64,000 nt of DNA, taken from Rotaria sp. Silwood1 (taxonomy: Eukaryota > Rotifera > Eurotatoria > Philodinida > Philodinidae). The translations under genes were made by a program, and so were the position numbers. The stretch lies in the NCBI GenBank assembly GCA_905250075.1, contig CAJNOP010000027.1, positions 1,594,741 through 1,658,740 on the forward strand, read 5' to 3'. This document shows, in pieces, positions 10,692-22,376 of the stretch. Positions within the stretch are counted from its first letter, which is position 1, and each line of letters begins with the position of its first letter. Under the pieces are notes generated by a model. The model had not been told where the DNA came from. It made no database searches and saw only the letters and a list, made by a program, of their open reading frames with translations.

Positions 10692-13600
10692 CTATTTATG
10701 AAATTTTGATTTATAAAGTAAGATGAAAAAACTCAAAACACGTAAAGCAAACCATAGTACAATAATAAGACCGATATCACGACCAAAATGAGACTACAAG
10801 AAAAAAAACAATAATAAAATTTTTATATTTTAATTCAAAACTACGTGTTGTTTTTTTACCTTATCAAAATTAACTAGTTGTAAAATTTTATCACCATTAT
10901 GATAACATGGAAGTTCTGGAGCAAGACCTTCACATGGTAAATTATTCACATCAGCCCATTGACTTACAATTAATGCCTCATTACCATAATAAAACCAACT
11001 AATATATTTAATCCATGTTAACCATTTTTGACCAGAACTAAAACATAACAAACGAAGAAAAAAACAATAAAAATTTATATTATTCAAAATACATTCAAAC
11101 ATACTCATTATTTAAAAAGAATCCACCAAAAACCATCAATGGAAGAAGAATTGGTATTTGTAATGCTTGCGCTTGTTCAGGTGTATCCGAAATAACAGAT
11201 ATAACTGAACCAAGACCAACCGATGCAAAACTTGTTAAAATAATTATTCCAACAAATATAAAAAATCGTTTTGCTGATGCATATAAATTTGACATCCAAT
11301 ACGTAAGTGTTACTTGAATGAGAGTTGTTAGTGCAATTAAAGGAAGCTATTATAAAAAGAAAACAAATATATATTCAATTATTTCTTTTAATATTACTTA
11401 TGTTCAAAGACTGAATCATTTTTCTTACTTCAGTAATAAATTTTGCAAAATAATATGGTGTTACACGATAAACAGCATCATCATGTTCTTTATAAAATAT
11501 TGGATATTCTTTCGTATAACTCTACAGACAAAAAACAATTATTCTTATTTTTTGTTTTATATTCTGTAATTGGTTTTAAAATATTTACTTGTGTAACAGC
11601 AAATATATTTGAAAATGATGTATTAATAATAATTAAGAAAATTAAAGAATTCATATTTTGTACAGCTGTTTGATCATACTTAAGACGAATATATAAGAGA
11701 CCGATAAGTACACCGACAAACTAAAAATAAATAATATCATAAGTAAAACGAAAAGAAAAACAAAGAAATATGATATAAATTATTAGCAAACATACAATGG
11801 CAAGTATAATACGAAGACGAATTTCGAATGGATTTTTAAAAAAATTAACAAAATTACGCCATATTAACCAACGAAATTGTGTAAAACTATTTGTTTTATA
11901 TCTAGATGATTGTTTATGTTGTATATCAACATCATTTATATCATTTTGTTTATCTGCTGCATACCATCGATTAAATAATCGTGAAAAGAAATTATTATTA
12001 TCATCTTCGGAATTCGATGAATGAAGGGAAACGATTTCCGACATATAACGTGAATATTGTGGAGAGCTTTCATATCCATCACAAATAAACTAAAATTTAA
12101 TTGAATAGTTTACAATAATAATTTTAAAGAAAATCTTTACATCAATTTGAGCAAGATTTTGTTCACGTGTTTTTGGATAAATAGCAAGTTGTTGAATATA
12201 AAAATCAGCTGGATTATAATTACGTGGAATTTCCAAATCGAATCTATTATAATGTAAACAATAGGAAAGAATCTTTTCATTATACAATATATGTATATAT
12301 ATACTGTCGAAAAAATGCTGGAGCTTTTTCAAGTGAACCAAAATATGCCAATTGACCTTCAGCTAATAAATATAATCTATTAATAAATAAATAAGTTTCA
12401 TTTTTAAAAAACAAATCAAAAACAAGTCTTTACTTGTCAAATAGAAAGAATATTTCTGATGATGGTTGATGTATAGTAAAAATAATTGTTTTGCCTTGAT
12501 CAGTTAATTTTCGCATAGCTTGTACTATAATAAATGCCATCGATGAATCTAAACCAGATGTTGGTTCATCACAAAAAAGTAATGGAGGATCACTAAGTAT
12601 CTAAAACCAATGATTCATATAATTTTCTTTTTAATTTTTAAGCATGAAAAATCTTGACTAACTTCAGTAGCAAATGTTAAACGACGTTTTTCACCACCTG
12701 ATAAACCTTTTACAATACCTGGAATACCAATAGTTGTATTTTCAGATTTAGTTAAATTAAGCTAGAATTAAAGAATTAAAAACATGTTGAAATAATTTCA
12801 ATTGTTATTACATACAAACTGAAGAACTTCATTGACACGATTATTTCGTTCATCTTTGGTAAATTCTTTTCCAAGGCGAAGCATTGACTTTGAAGAAGAA
12901 AAAAAATTTTCTAAATATATAATATTAGTCTTATTCAAATGAATGCATACATGAAATCGAAGATGTTCTCGAACAGTTAATGAACCAATAAATAATTCTT
13001 CTTGTTGAACAAAACCTGATACACCGGATATATCTTTTTTCATTTTTTCACCATTTATTCGAACATCAGCACTAATACGTAATTTACCTGGTCGACGATG
13101 AGTCAATATATTCATTAAAGTTGTTTTACCTGCACCACTAATTGAATAAAATAAAAAAAGAAATGTTAATATACATATTACAGTCTATTGTTTTTTTTTA
13201 TTGAGATGTTTCATACCTAGCTCCCATGATGGCACACATCTCACCCGATTTAACAATACCACTAACTCCTTTTAATAACTCTTTGGGTCCTTGAATTTCT
13301 TTACCTAAACATTTATTAATTTTTTGTTTAATAAAACTTTGTTTGGCAGATGCTGTTGCTCGAACATCGTACCAAGATAATGTAACCGGTGGATTTTCTT
13401 TCAATGGTGATAGACCAGGACCCATATTTTGTAAGAATTCAGGTAATTCAGGCTTAACAAAATCACCATTATTGTTATTTTGCGATCTTAATCTTTGTGA
13501 TGGACGTTCTGTGACATATTCATAATCGTTGAAAACTTCATTGTAAGGTGGCGGTGGTTCTGGTAACTACAAAGAAAATTTTTTAGCTTGAAAGAAAAAA

Positions 13601-13712
13601 AGATTGTTTAGAATATTCTCACGTTAGGTGTTTCGTTTGTACGAAATTGATTTGATTGTCTCATATTTATAGCAATTTCGGCCTCTCTGGCCCGTTGTTT
13701 CCTTGTCGACAT
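10692..13712 (-). CDS. ABCG-family half-transporter (white/ABCG type)
   Basis: ATP-driven membrane exporter of the ABCG (eye-pigment/sterol) subfamily with the reversed NBD-TMD order. Fourteen exons: 13712-13623, 13566-13217, 13137-12951, 12887-12816, 12761-12663, 12600-12434, 12376-12305, 12243-12141, 12089-11796, 11720-11589, 11521-11429, 11346-11105, 11037-10860 and 10793-10692 (726 residues, divisible by three). Nucleotide-binding motifs: Walker A GARSGAGKTT split by an intron, the signature LSGGEKRR, Walker B with [14 protein letters not shown], and the H-loop in [20 protein letters not shown]. The C-terminal half has about six hydrophobic spans, including the segment with [14 protein letters not shown], a Tyr/Phe-rich [20 protein letters not shown] turn, and a Cys-containing loop ([17 protein letters not shown]) of the kind that makes disulfides in ABCG proteins. 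A PPPPY motif near residue 35 could bind WW domains. ABCG proteins work as dimers; the substrate cannot be read from sequence. Confidence 0.93.
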
Positions 13713-16700
13713 TATCGTAAGGATTAGTATTTCTGTACACAAAAAAATACTGGTTTGGATGTAATTATTAAGACCAGCTTATATATCAAGCTGATGAATC
13801 AAGAAACTTATCACACAGGTGAAACGACAAAAAGAAAGTTTTTTTCTCGTTGACAACATGTTTACCTCTAACATAAGAGTACGCAACGTGAGATCGACCA
13901 AGAACGGCCTAGAAGTATTAGGACGTCAGAATATAAGCAGTCATCAACGCAATCACCAATTATCATCAATGAAACGCTTTATTCAATCTATCAGAAAAAA
14001 ATATATCGAGTGAAAATAAGTATCAAGTAATTTCTTCAGTCAAGCATCGCTTTGTTATTTACTTGTAGAAGCAATGAATATAGTGATACATAATTTATAT
14101 TCGAGAAAAACAAAATTATCCAACAATAACAAACCAAATTCTTTTCATAAAACTGATTTCAAGTTAAAATTTTTATTGAAAAGAAGTTATTGTTTTGTTG
14201 ATTTGCTAAATTATATCTGTTATTTTAAAAAATATATGCAACTTTATAAATTGATAGAATTTTTTCAATACTGTTACATCATTAATCAAGATAAGTAAAG
14301 ACATATTGATATTTTACTCTCACCTTCCTACAGCATGTAAAAAGAATATGCACTTTACTGATTCGTAACCCCTACGTGCAAAATATAGTGGCTTTTTTTC
14401 TACATACGTTGCATACAAACAGCGTATTATGTAATCAAAGATTATTTTTCAATTATACAAAAAACAAAAATAAAATATAATGTTGTCAAGATGATTCCGA
14501 GAAAAATTATGTTTTGTTAAATTGAAACTGAGTTTAGAGAGTAGAGCTCATACATGCTTATTTCCACTGTAAATAACTAAAATACAGCGAAACGAACGTA
14601 GAAAAGTATCATACAAATTTTAGCGTTTGTTATTTTTTAATTTCGATTCTAATAAATATTCAGATATGCTTTTGTGCATTGAAGTCAGATGAATGTCTGT
14701 GCTATGGATTAATTTTTATTTCATTCACATGTAAGGATCTATTTTTTGAAGCTGAATTAATTGTTGAGTGTATTTTGTTCGAATAAAAAAGCAATCATGT
14801 ACTAATGAGTATTTGTAATTTGTTTTTAACGCTGTCTTACCTAACGTGTACGATAAATATGATAGACTATTTTTTATAGCTCTTTCTTCGTCGTATTGTT
14901 TTTGCTATAAGCAAAGGTGATAAATATTGATCGATCTTCAAATATTATATTCTTGATTTATTTACTTCATTCATATATTTATTGATACAACCATGGACAT
15001 ATAAATAGCAAAAAAAAATAGTGGCAGATTATTTCTTCTTCTAAGTTCTTCTTCTAAGCCCTCATTTTCTCTTTTTGACAGAATTTCCCATTAAATCATT
15101 CTCGAATCATGCTCAATATTGTTATTATGAATCATTTCATATCTATTTTCGTTAATAATAAGTCTTGAAGATTTTCACACATTGTAAGCTAACTGATCAC
15201 AATATTTATGATTTTGATTATTGAGATATTATAAATAAATCTTCAACACCATGACTAACTATGTCAATTTTCTTTGAAAATACTATCCCTCGATAACAGA
15301 AGAAAGTTCTGACGGAGCAATATCTCAAACATAATAGAACATCGTTCATTAATTATTTAAGTGATTAAGACATTGGAACTTTAGTTAGCTAATTTAATTA
15401 GAAATTCGTCTTGTTTTCAGGATTTTGAGCTAATGATCAATGAATATTGAAGCTAAATTGATTTATTAATAATTAAAGAATGCAGAATCGTATAGAATAT
15501 CTCTCTAAAAGATTTGTTCGCTTAGATATAATAGAAACTTGGGATTCTTTATTATTGTGAGAAGGAGGTACTATTATAGAATTTTTATTCAATACTGCAA
15601 CTACGACATATCATAAGTCTATTTTATTCCAATTGGCATAGAGAAATAGGGAGGAAACCAGGTCTCATGAACGTTACATATTCACATCTAGCAAACTTTT
15701 AACTAGATACATGCTCTTCTTGCTCTTTGCAGAAACACGACATAATATACCTATTATTAGGCAACAGATTGTAAACGGTGAAGGACAATATTCTTAGTGA
15801 GTCTCTGTGAATTCATTAACGAAATTTATTTTCTTGAAAAGATGAAATTCAAAAATAAAAGTAGAAATTCACTCGTTCTTACAAGCGAAGCAATACAAAG
15901 CCTGAAAACGAAAATAACCTAGAAGACCTTCGAATTTCACTCGGCTGAAAAATGCGATGCAAAGTTTCCGATGTCGATAGATGAATAAATCAATATTTTC
16001 TACAAAAGAAATAATCGTTAGGACGGTTGAATATGAAACACTTTTCTCCAAAAGATAATCATGCTGCACTAGAATCAGAGCTTCTATTTTATCGGCATAA
16101 ATTTGAACAGTTAGATTTCGACTAAACAGATGATCGAAGTCAGAAAGAAACTGTAAAATAGCCATGGCGAAATTCATTGATAAGAGAATATGATTTTAAG
16201 GAATACTTTCGATCAATTCATTCAATCTTTCTCTGATTCATTGTCTATCATCAGTTGTATTCACAGTTGTCGTAGCCATAAGCAAAGAGAGTGGCCATTA
16301 AATTTTGTTTGAAGCTTGAAAGAAAAACAAAGTATATAAAAATTTACTTTTTTGCATGGCTTTCTGTATGAAAATGGCACACCATACTAAACATCAGAAA
16401 ACAAATTCTATTGATGCGACCATGAGCTTTCATATTCACGTTCGAACGAATATTTTCTTACTGTAGATTTCTGAAATTATCGCGATGGAACATGTAACTT
16501 TTGATGCTTATGTCAAGCAAGTAGAAATGAACACAAATTGCAAAGAACTGCTTTTACTAGTCAGTCAATTTACTATTTTGTTTTTAACGAACTTTATTTT
16601 GCTCATAAATTTCAATTTCAATCATTTTTAAAAGTTGCTCAAATATTTGTCATCGTAATATTCAAGAATTATTCTAATATTGTCGATCAACCAAAAAAAT

Positions 16701-17395
16701 ATAATTTTCACTGATTCTAACTAGCTTTTTTGTACACTTAGTTTGACCGATAGTGCTATGTCCATACTTGATACAGCTGATGAACCAAGTTTAATGAAAA
16801 AAGTCTTCGTCAGAAACTTCCTAATGTTAATTAAACTGATAATGATAAAATTTTATTTAAATCTGGTCGCCTTGAGAATTGAATACTAACAATTGCGAGT
16901 GAGAATGAAGAGAAGATTCGAACAATCACAACCACACCCTTTATAATACTAAGATTTTCATGATATATTAAAACTATATATGTTCGTGTTCTTGTACTGT
17001 TCCTTTCCATCAACAGTTACATGGTTGAAAATGGTCGTTAGAAAGGCCAAAAAGTCCCTCTATATGTAAAATATTGTTTATAAAAAAAAGAAGCTCATCT
17101 ACATTCTTCTTTCTCTGATTATAAGAAAGTTTGAGCTAATCTAATAACTATTACAATAAAGAAAATGAAGCTTTATTTTACTTCATATTTGTACAAATGA
17201 AGTAACTAGTTGAATAATAATTCCACAACAAAATTCATTTTTAACCAATAAACAAACACACCTTATTTTGTCTACTAAAACAAGCAAAAAAAGACAAATG
17301 ATTCGATTATAGTTTAATACAACTAAAAGGAACAATATAATTATTATGCATCATTAATCTTAAAAAGAAACGGTTTTTTATGTAAAATTGATGAT
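13713..17395. other. Gene-poor AT-rich region
   Basis: About 3.7 kb upstream of the ABCG gene. I found no conserved protein block on either strand; open stretches at 13819-14013 and 15869-16177 resemble nothing known. The ABCG promoter should lie in its first few hundred bases. An acceptor-like TTTTTTTGTGTACAG on the minus strand ends 20 bases before that gene's ATG. Confidence 0.4.
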
Positions 17396-17397
17396 TC

Positions 17398-18340
17398 AAT
17401 AATACACACCATTATACAATGGTCGAGAGGCGTTAATTAATGCACATACGGTAGAAAAATAGTCTCTTATGTTTTTTAACATAGTGGTGGATACGATTTT
17501 GTTGATAAGACGTGATTGTTTAATTATGCCATTAGTAGATTCGATTATCCATCTGATTTTTTTATACAACGAGTTTGGTTTGCTTCTGATGTAGTAAATT
17601 AATTCTGGTTATACCAAGGAAACAGGACATTTTTGTTTAATAACTAAAATTGTGTAAATCCTTAAGTACATCATGAGAACTACAACCTACGACCAATCTG
17701 TCGTTAGGTTGCAGCCAATAGCGGACGTGCTCTTTATTGTTATGAATTATAATTTTCGTTATCTTATCATCGTTATTCTTATATACAGTCCGCAGAGTAC
17801 CGATTCAGCACTGATATTATGTAGCCATCAGTAGAAACCATCATCATGGTTTTTACCAAATAGTGTACCGTTATGTGTGCTACGAGTTTTTCGTTGAAAA
17901 GCATGTGATGTGCACTTCTTTTGTATATAAATATAGCTGCCATCTAATATTAGTAATTCTTTATCTTCACCGTTAGCCAAAATCTTTTTTTCAAGAGGAC
18001 ACGTATGATAATCGATTACATTCTCTCTTAAAATGTGCCTAAAATCAAGATGTTTCGAAACAAAAAGAGAAATTAATATTTCATTTGGGCTCATACTAGT
18101 TTCATTAAAGGGAAACGAGTAATGATTGAGCACACATGTCGGTTTTTTCTTTGAATATAAAGTCCAGCAGAAAACACATACATGGTCCAAGATATACTTT
18201 GTGCCAATTGTTGTACGGCTTAAACGATATGAACTCATCGCAACTTTCACATCAACGTTAGACATATCAATAGTAGTGGAATTTGAAATAGAGCCGTTGG
18301 TCGAGGCTTCAGGTGATATTGACTATGATCTCTAAAGAAT
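17398..18340 (-). pseudogene. Decayed DDE (Harbinger/DDE_Tnp_4-like) transposase
   Basis: The longest open part (18265-17828, 145 codons) has the catalytic-core landmark LILDGSYIYIQK followed by FQRKTRSTHNG, typical of the DDE_Tnp_4 superfamily used by Harbinger-type DNA transposons. After a frameshift near 17835 the next frame gives MMMVSTDGYIISVL. Further downstream, after stops, a recognisable C-terminal block (WIIESTNGIIKQ, then DYFSTVCALINA near 17440) closes the family fold. Several stops and frameshifts separate the blocks, so the gene is dead. I did not find convincing terminal inverted repeats at its edges. The family call rests on motif order and spacing and is an inference. Confidence 0.65.
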
Positions 18341-19060
18341 AACTAACTAATAATTGTGCAATCTAAAAGTCATTGAAAATAAATTTAACATATTTAATAA
18401 AGAACAACCAGATTGCTTTTCTTTTCTATATGATGGTTATGTTTTCCGCCCGTCACAATAATTTAATCTTAAATATCGAATACCATTGCACAGAAAAGAA
18501 AACAATCGACTCGTGTCGCTGTTTATGACTATGTTTTTGTTCAAGCATAAATCTAACTAAGAAGATTTGATTAAATTCCCAAAATTATTCATTCTTTTAC
18601 TTTACTTCGAAATAGTTTTAGTAAACACTAAATTCAAGTTTTAAGATAAATGAAACTTATAAAATCAAGGAAGGACTTTGATCAAAAGTAACAAGATCTG
18701 TGTCATATAAATCGAGGAAAAAAAACAGAATACTTTTATCTTTATTAGAAGTATTAATGTAAACTAAGGTTATCTTGACGAAATACAAAGACAATAGGAA
18801 AATATCAGTTTTCTTTCGCTTTTTGATTTTAAGGTCACTACAGATGTTAAGTAGAAGAATATTATGTATTATATTTTCTACTAAAGAGATTCATAAGAAT
18901 TTTCAAACATTTTTATTTGAGATTGTACTCTTCAAATGATTGACATACTATATCTCAACGACTCGGTGACCAACACGAAAAATCGTATAGATAGAAAACA
19001 GAATTTCCTTTTTGAAAGCAAAAAAAAAGTAACTAAAATTATCGAAAGAGAGAATAGTAT
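18341..19060. other. AT-rich intergenic stretch, nothing recognised
   Basis: No coding block or repeat structure stands out between the transposase relic and the hairpin element that follows. Confidence 0.4.
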
Positions 19061-19062
19061 TG

Positions 19063-19473
19063 TTGATACATATACATATAAGGGCGTGATCAACTGGCGT
19101 GATACCCCAGTTCTTTTTTCTGGACCAGCAGCCTCTGTAATATCAAAAAAATATGATTTTTTTATCAGTTATAGTACTCGTATAATGCTGCTGATCTGTC
19201 AGAGATACGGCGGTCTATGTCTTGTTTGTAACCAAAATAATCCAGTGTCTTCAAAAACCATTCAGTATTTAAGAACTAGGTTTTTTGAAAACACTGGATT
19301 ATTTTGGTTTCAAACAAAGCATAGACACCCTCATATCTCTGACAGATCAGCAGCATTATACGTGTACTATAACTGATAAAAGAATCATATTTTTTTGATA
19401 TAGTACAGAGACTGTTTGTACGAAAAAAGAACTGGGGTATCAAGCCAGTTGACCATGCCCATATGTATATCAA
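19063..19473. mobile_element. Foldback (hairpin) MITE-like element, about 410 bp
   Basis: The left half and the reverse complement of the right half can be aligned from end to end. Shared blocks include GATACCCCAGTTCTTTTTTC, TTTATCAGTTATAGTAC, GCTGCTGATCTGTCAGAGAT and CCAAAATAATCCAGTGT. Each arm is about 190 bp with few mismatches, and the loop is about 20-30 bp around 19255-19280. Open frames on both strands here are by-products of the palindrome. It is a non-coding, relatively young inverted-repeat transposon; no clear target-site duplication was identified. Confidence 0.8.
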
Positions 19474-19835
19474 TATATTCGGAGTAAAATATCTAAACAA
19501 ATAAAAATGTTAAGTGCACAATGAGCAAGATTTAATGACATTTAATGTTTTGTAATTGTTGATTAGGAATTATTAAATAATAAAAAATCACTTTGATTAA
19601 TTTTTATTTTGTCGAATTCCGTACGCAGCATTCCTTCGCTACTATAAATTGTTAATCTACTGTTTTTATTCATTTCCAAAGGTAAATTCTCAATTTTAAT
19701 CAATCAAAAGTTATTAAAATAGTTTACTTAAAGTCGAATAATTTATAAAATAATCTGGTAATTTCGATTAACAAGATGAATAGCTTGATCTCTGCTTGCA
19801 ACTTGATGATAATTTATTTCCCCATGTCAATCATG
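19474..19835. other. AT-rich spacer
   Basis: No gene or repeat was recognised between the hairpin element and the CG-rich tandem repeat block. Confidence 0.4.
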
Positions 19836-19837
19836 GT

Positions 19838-20270
19838 CGGCCGTAAGCGGCCGTATACAAACCAATCATTGCGAATAACGGCGACCGCATACTTTGTCTG
19901 AAAAACACTGTTTGACGTCGTATATGTCAGCAGTTTGCGGTGACCGCTTACAACAGTCGTAGATAATGCTTTACGGCATATAACGGCCATGGTAAACAAT
20001 GACCATAAAATGTCGCCGTGAATTACTAGCGTAGCACCACGGCGACTGTATACATTGGTCTGATAAAATGTCGTAAGGCAACATCTACGTTAGCTGTATA
20101 CGGTAGCCCTTCACAGCGATCGTAAACAATGTTTTACGATGCTTTACGGCTATCATAAACAATGACCGTAATAAGTCGCCATTAACGACTTCTGTAACAA
20201 TACGGCGACTATATACATTCATTGGATAATATCGCAAACTACCGTCTATGACTACTGTAATTGCTCTGAT
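19838..20270. repeat. Diverged tandem repeat, about 160-bp unit, rich in CGGCGAC/GTCGCCG
   Basis: Two copies can be aligned from TAAACAATGACC at about 19993 and 20156 through GTCGCC, CACGGCGACT or TACGGCGACT and TATACATT. A third, more degraded copy precedes them from about 19840 (GGCCGTATAC, TAACGGCGACC). Units contain short inverted motifs of CGGCGAC and TTTACG. The block is clearly richer in CG than its surroundings. Confidence 0.6.
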
Positions 20271-20600
20271 AAAGAATCATTATCTTTTAGCGTATTTCAT
20301 CACAAAAGATCGTTAACGTTCGCAAGTTCCTCTTATTCAGTATAAAAAGCATCCTCTCATGCTCAATTAAATAGGTCGTCAAGCAACAAGACTGCATTTC
20401 CACAAAGTCCAGAAAGACTCGCCAGTTCCACCTTTTGCTATGACCAATATATTGATAAAATTCAAGACTTTTAGAACGGAATTATCAATGCCATTACAGA
20501 TGACACATCGTGGGCTCTCGGCACAACTCATCAACCTCAGCAACGAAATCAAAACTTAGCAACCATAGAGCTACATATTCCTATAGTTAAGCATGTAACA
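20271..20600. other. Unassigned sequence between two tandem repeat blocks
   Basis: A slightly less AT-rich stretch with a TATAAAAAG at about 20341. No reading frame that I can recognise. It could be the body of the element that carries the flanking repeats. Confidence 0.3.
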
Positions 20601-20639
20601 ACCCGCTGAAAATCAAACTAAATTTGTCAATTTTTGGAT

Positions 20640-21130
20640 CAAAAACCAACTTTTCAGTATCAATCATTCAATCAAAAACAATCGGATTTTCCAGTCTTTT
20701 TGACATACTGCACAGCGATGTAAATATGTGAGTGCACGAAGTGTTAGAGTTCATTTGAATTAAAAAACAGGTACACGCAACATGTATTAAAAATCGATTT
20801 TTAGGTATTAACAATCCGATAAAATGACCTGTTTTAGTCTTTTAGAGCACGTATCCATTCTATTTATATATGAGTGTAGCAGGTGTTAGAGTTCATTCGA
20901 ATGATAAAACAGGTAGCAGTAACATGTATTCAAAATTCTTTTTGGGTATTAACAATCTTGTTAAAAAGATCTTTCTTCAGCCCTTTTGAGACTCGATCCA
21001 CCCTATATATATGAGTGCAGCACGTGTTAGAGTTCATTGGTGTTAGAAATCAGTTTTTGGGCCTTCTCATGCAAGTTAAAATCTGTTTTGTTTATTCTTT
21101 TTGATGCACGTCTGCTCGACATATATTTGA
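20640..21130. repeat. Diverged tandem repeat, about 142-bp unit
   Basis: The motif GTGTTAGAGTTCATT recurs at about 20741, 20883 and 21024, a spacing of 142 and 141 bp. Each copy is preceded by ATGAGTG.A or similar and followed by a Lys-codon-like A/T run, AACATGTATT and GGTATTAACAATC. A partial fourth copy follows to about 21130. Divergence is considerable, so the array is old. Confidence 0.65.
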
Positions 21131-22029
21131 CTTTGCGACATAGTTCAGCTCATTGCGGTCGTACCATGGATAGTTGTCTCTTATGGCACATGAAGAGGTA
21201 GTTAGCAGGAAAAAATTGCAAGCGTTTGTTAATGTGCTTCATCTAAGCAGGTTTCAGGGAAAGGATGATGTGCTGTCGAGATAGAAAAGTACGCCGCCGG
21301 CCTTCGAAATAGTAACCGCTGTTGGGATTTGAGGTCAAGGAAACAGTATTAGTTGGAAATCGGAACAAGTTTTGTCAAAAATAAACGGAAACTCTATTAT
21401 CAATGACACGCCTGAGAAAAAGCGACGGGAAATAGCGCATGCACAGAAAGAAAAGAACATCCGCCACAAACTACAACCTTCGCTAGTTATATACCCCACT
21501 GTTGCCTCACTGGGAGTTACATGGCTAGTCGTCCCTCTGGTTCTTATTGATTTCTGTTCGAACCACCAAAGGCATGCTGCTTCTTCCATCAAAGTTTGAG
21601 GTGGTTGAGTTGTCGCATTTACCGATTTCTTTTACAGCGTATGTTCTTTTAAAGACACTTCCGATATTGTATTAAGTATTTTATAGGTAAAATGTCTTAG
21701 AATGTTTTTGTGCAAGTTACCGTTTTTGCAGGCATTTTCAGTTTATCGTACGTCTTCTAATGGACAAAAATCTTGAAATACACTTTTCTAATAGTACCTG
21801 ACTGTGAATATATTTTTGGATGTGTAATAGCTTGTTTAATCAGAGAAGACGTTTTTTGAATTGTATCTTATTTTAAAGGTACTGGGAGACTTTAATATGC
21901 TTGGAAAGGAAAGATCCCAGAAAGATCTCAAAAAGATTCTTTTTCTAGTACTTCCCGATTTATGGATCTTTTATTTTCGCCAAACAGTCGTATACGCCCA
22001 GGTTGAAGATTCCGGTCACCGGATCTCGC
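21131..22029. other. Unassigned CG-richer segment
   Basis: Continues the compositionally distinct block that runs from about 19.8 to 22.45 kb. Open stretches at 21335-21599 exist on both strands but match no family I know. Repeated GATC-type words occur around 21900-21950. Confidence 0.3.
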
Positions 22030-22236
22030 AGGATCCTGCGGGAAAATGCCGGAAGTCACCGGAACGTGGTGGTAGTATTCCGACCGGAAAACTTTTGGAT
22101 TTTTTCCGGTCACTTCCAGTCAACTTCCTCCCGTCTCCTACAGGATGTTGTCCGGAAGTTATCGGAAAAAAATATGAAAAGTTTCCGGTCGGAATACTAC
22201 ACTCCGTTTTGGCGATTTCCGTTGCTTTCCTGCCGG
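22030..22236. repeat. CCGG-rich foldback element
   Basis: Inverted arms contain GTAGTATTCCGACCGGAAA (about 22073) and its reverse complement TTTCCGGTCGGAATACTAC (about 22180), with further pairing of the TTTTTTCCGG and ACTTCC blocks inside and GGAAA..CCGGA blocks outside. The loop is roughly 30 bp around 22120-22150. The sequence is far richer in CCGG than the flanks. Overlapping open frames on both strands are by-products of the palindrome. Confidence 0.6.
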
Positions 22237-22243
22237 AACCCAT

Positions 22244-22376
22244 CCGTTAGTGGCGTAACCAGGGGGTGGCCACGTGGGGCTAAGCCCTACCACCAAAGTT
22301 TTGAGCCCCACCACCGACTTAGAACTCGACCAGCTGAGCACCTCCACCGTTAAAATCTTGCTTTCGCCACTACCGT
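22244..22376. mobile_element. Short TIR element with flanking CCGT duplication
   Basis: TAGTGGCG at 22248 and CGCCACTA ending at 22372 are exact inverted ends of a 125-bp segment, and CCGT flanks it directly on both sides (22244-22247 and 22373-22376). The left end, TAGTGGCGTAACCAGGGG, resembles the termini of some hAT-like elements of invertebrates. That comparison is from memory and unverified; a 4-bp duplication is shorter than the 8 bp usual for hAT. Confidence 0.5.

Noticed and set aside
15869-16177. 102-codon minus-strand frame in the gene-poor region
   Set aside because: No recognisable motif or neighbouring exon; length is within chance for open AT-rich sequence.
18936-19500. Frames of 146 and 74 codons
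   Set aside because: By-products of the palindromic foldback element; the two translations are related because the arms are inverted copies.
21861-22353. Overlapping frames of 61-129 codons on both strands
   Set aside because: They lie in the CCGG-rich hairpin and the short TIR element; no family resemblance.
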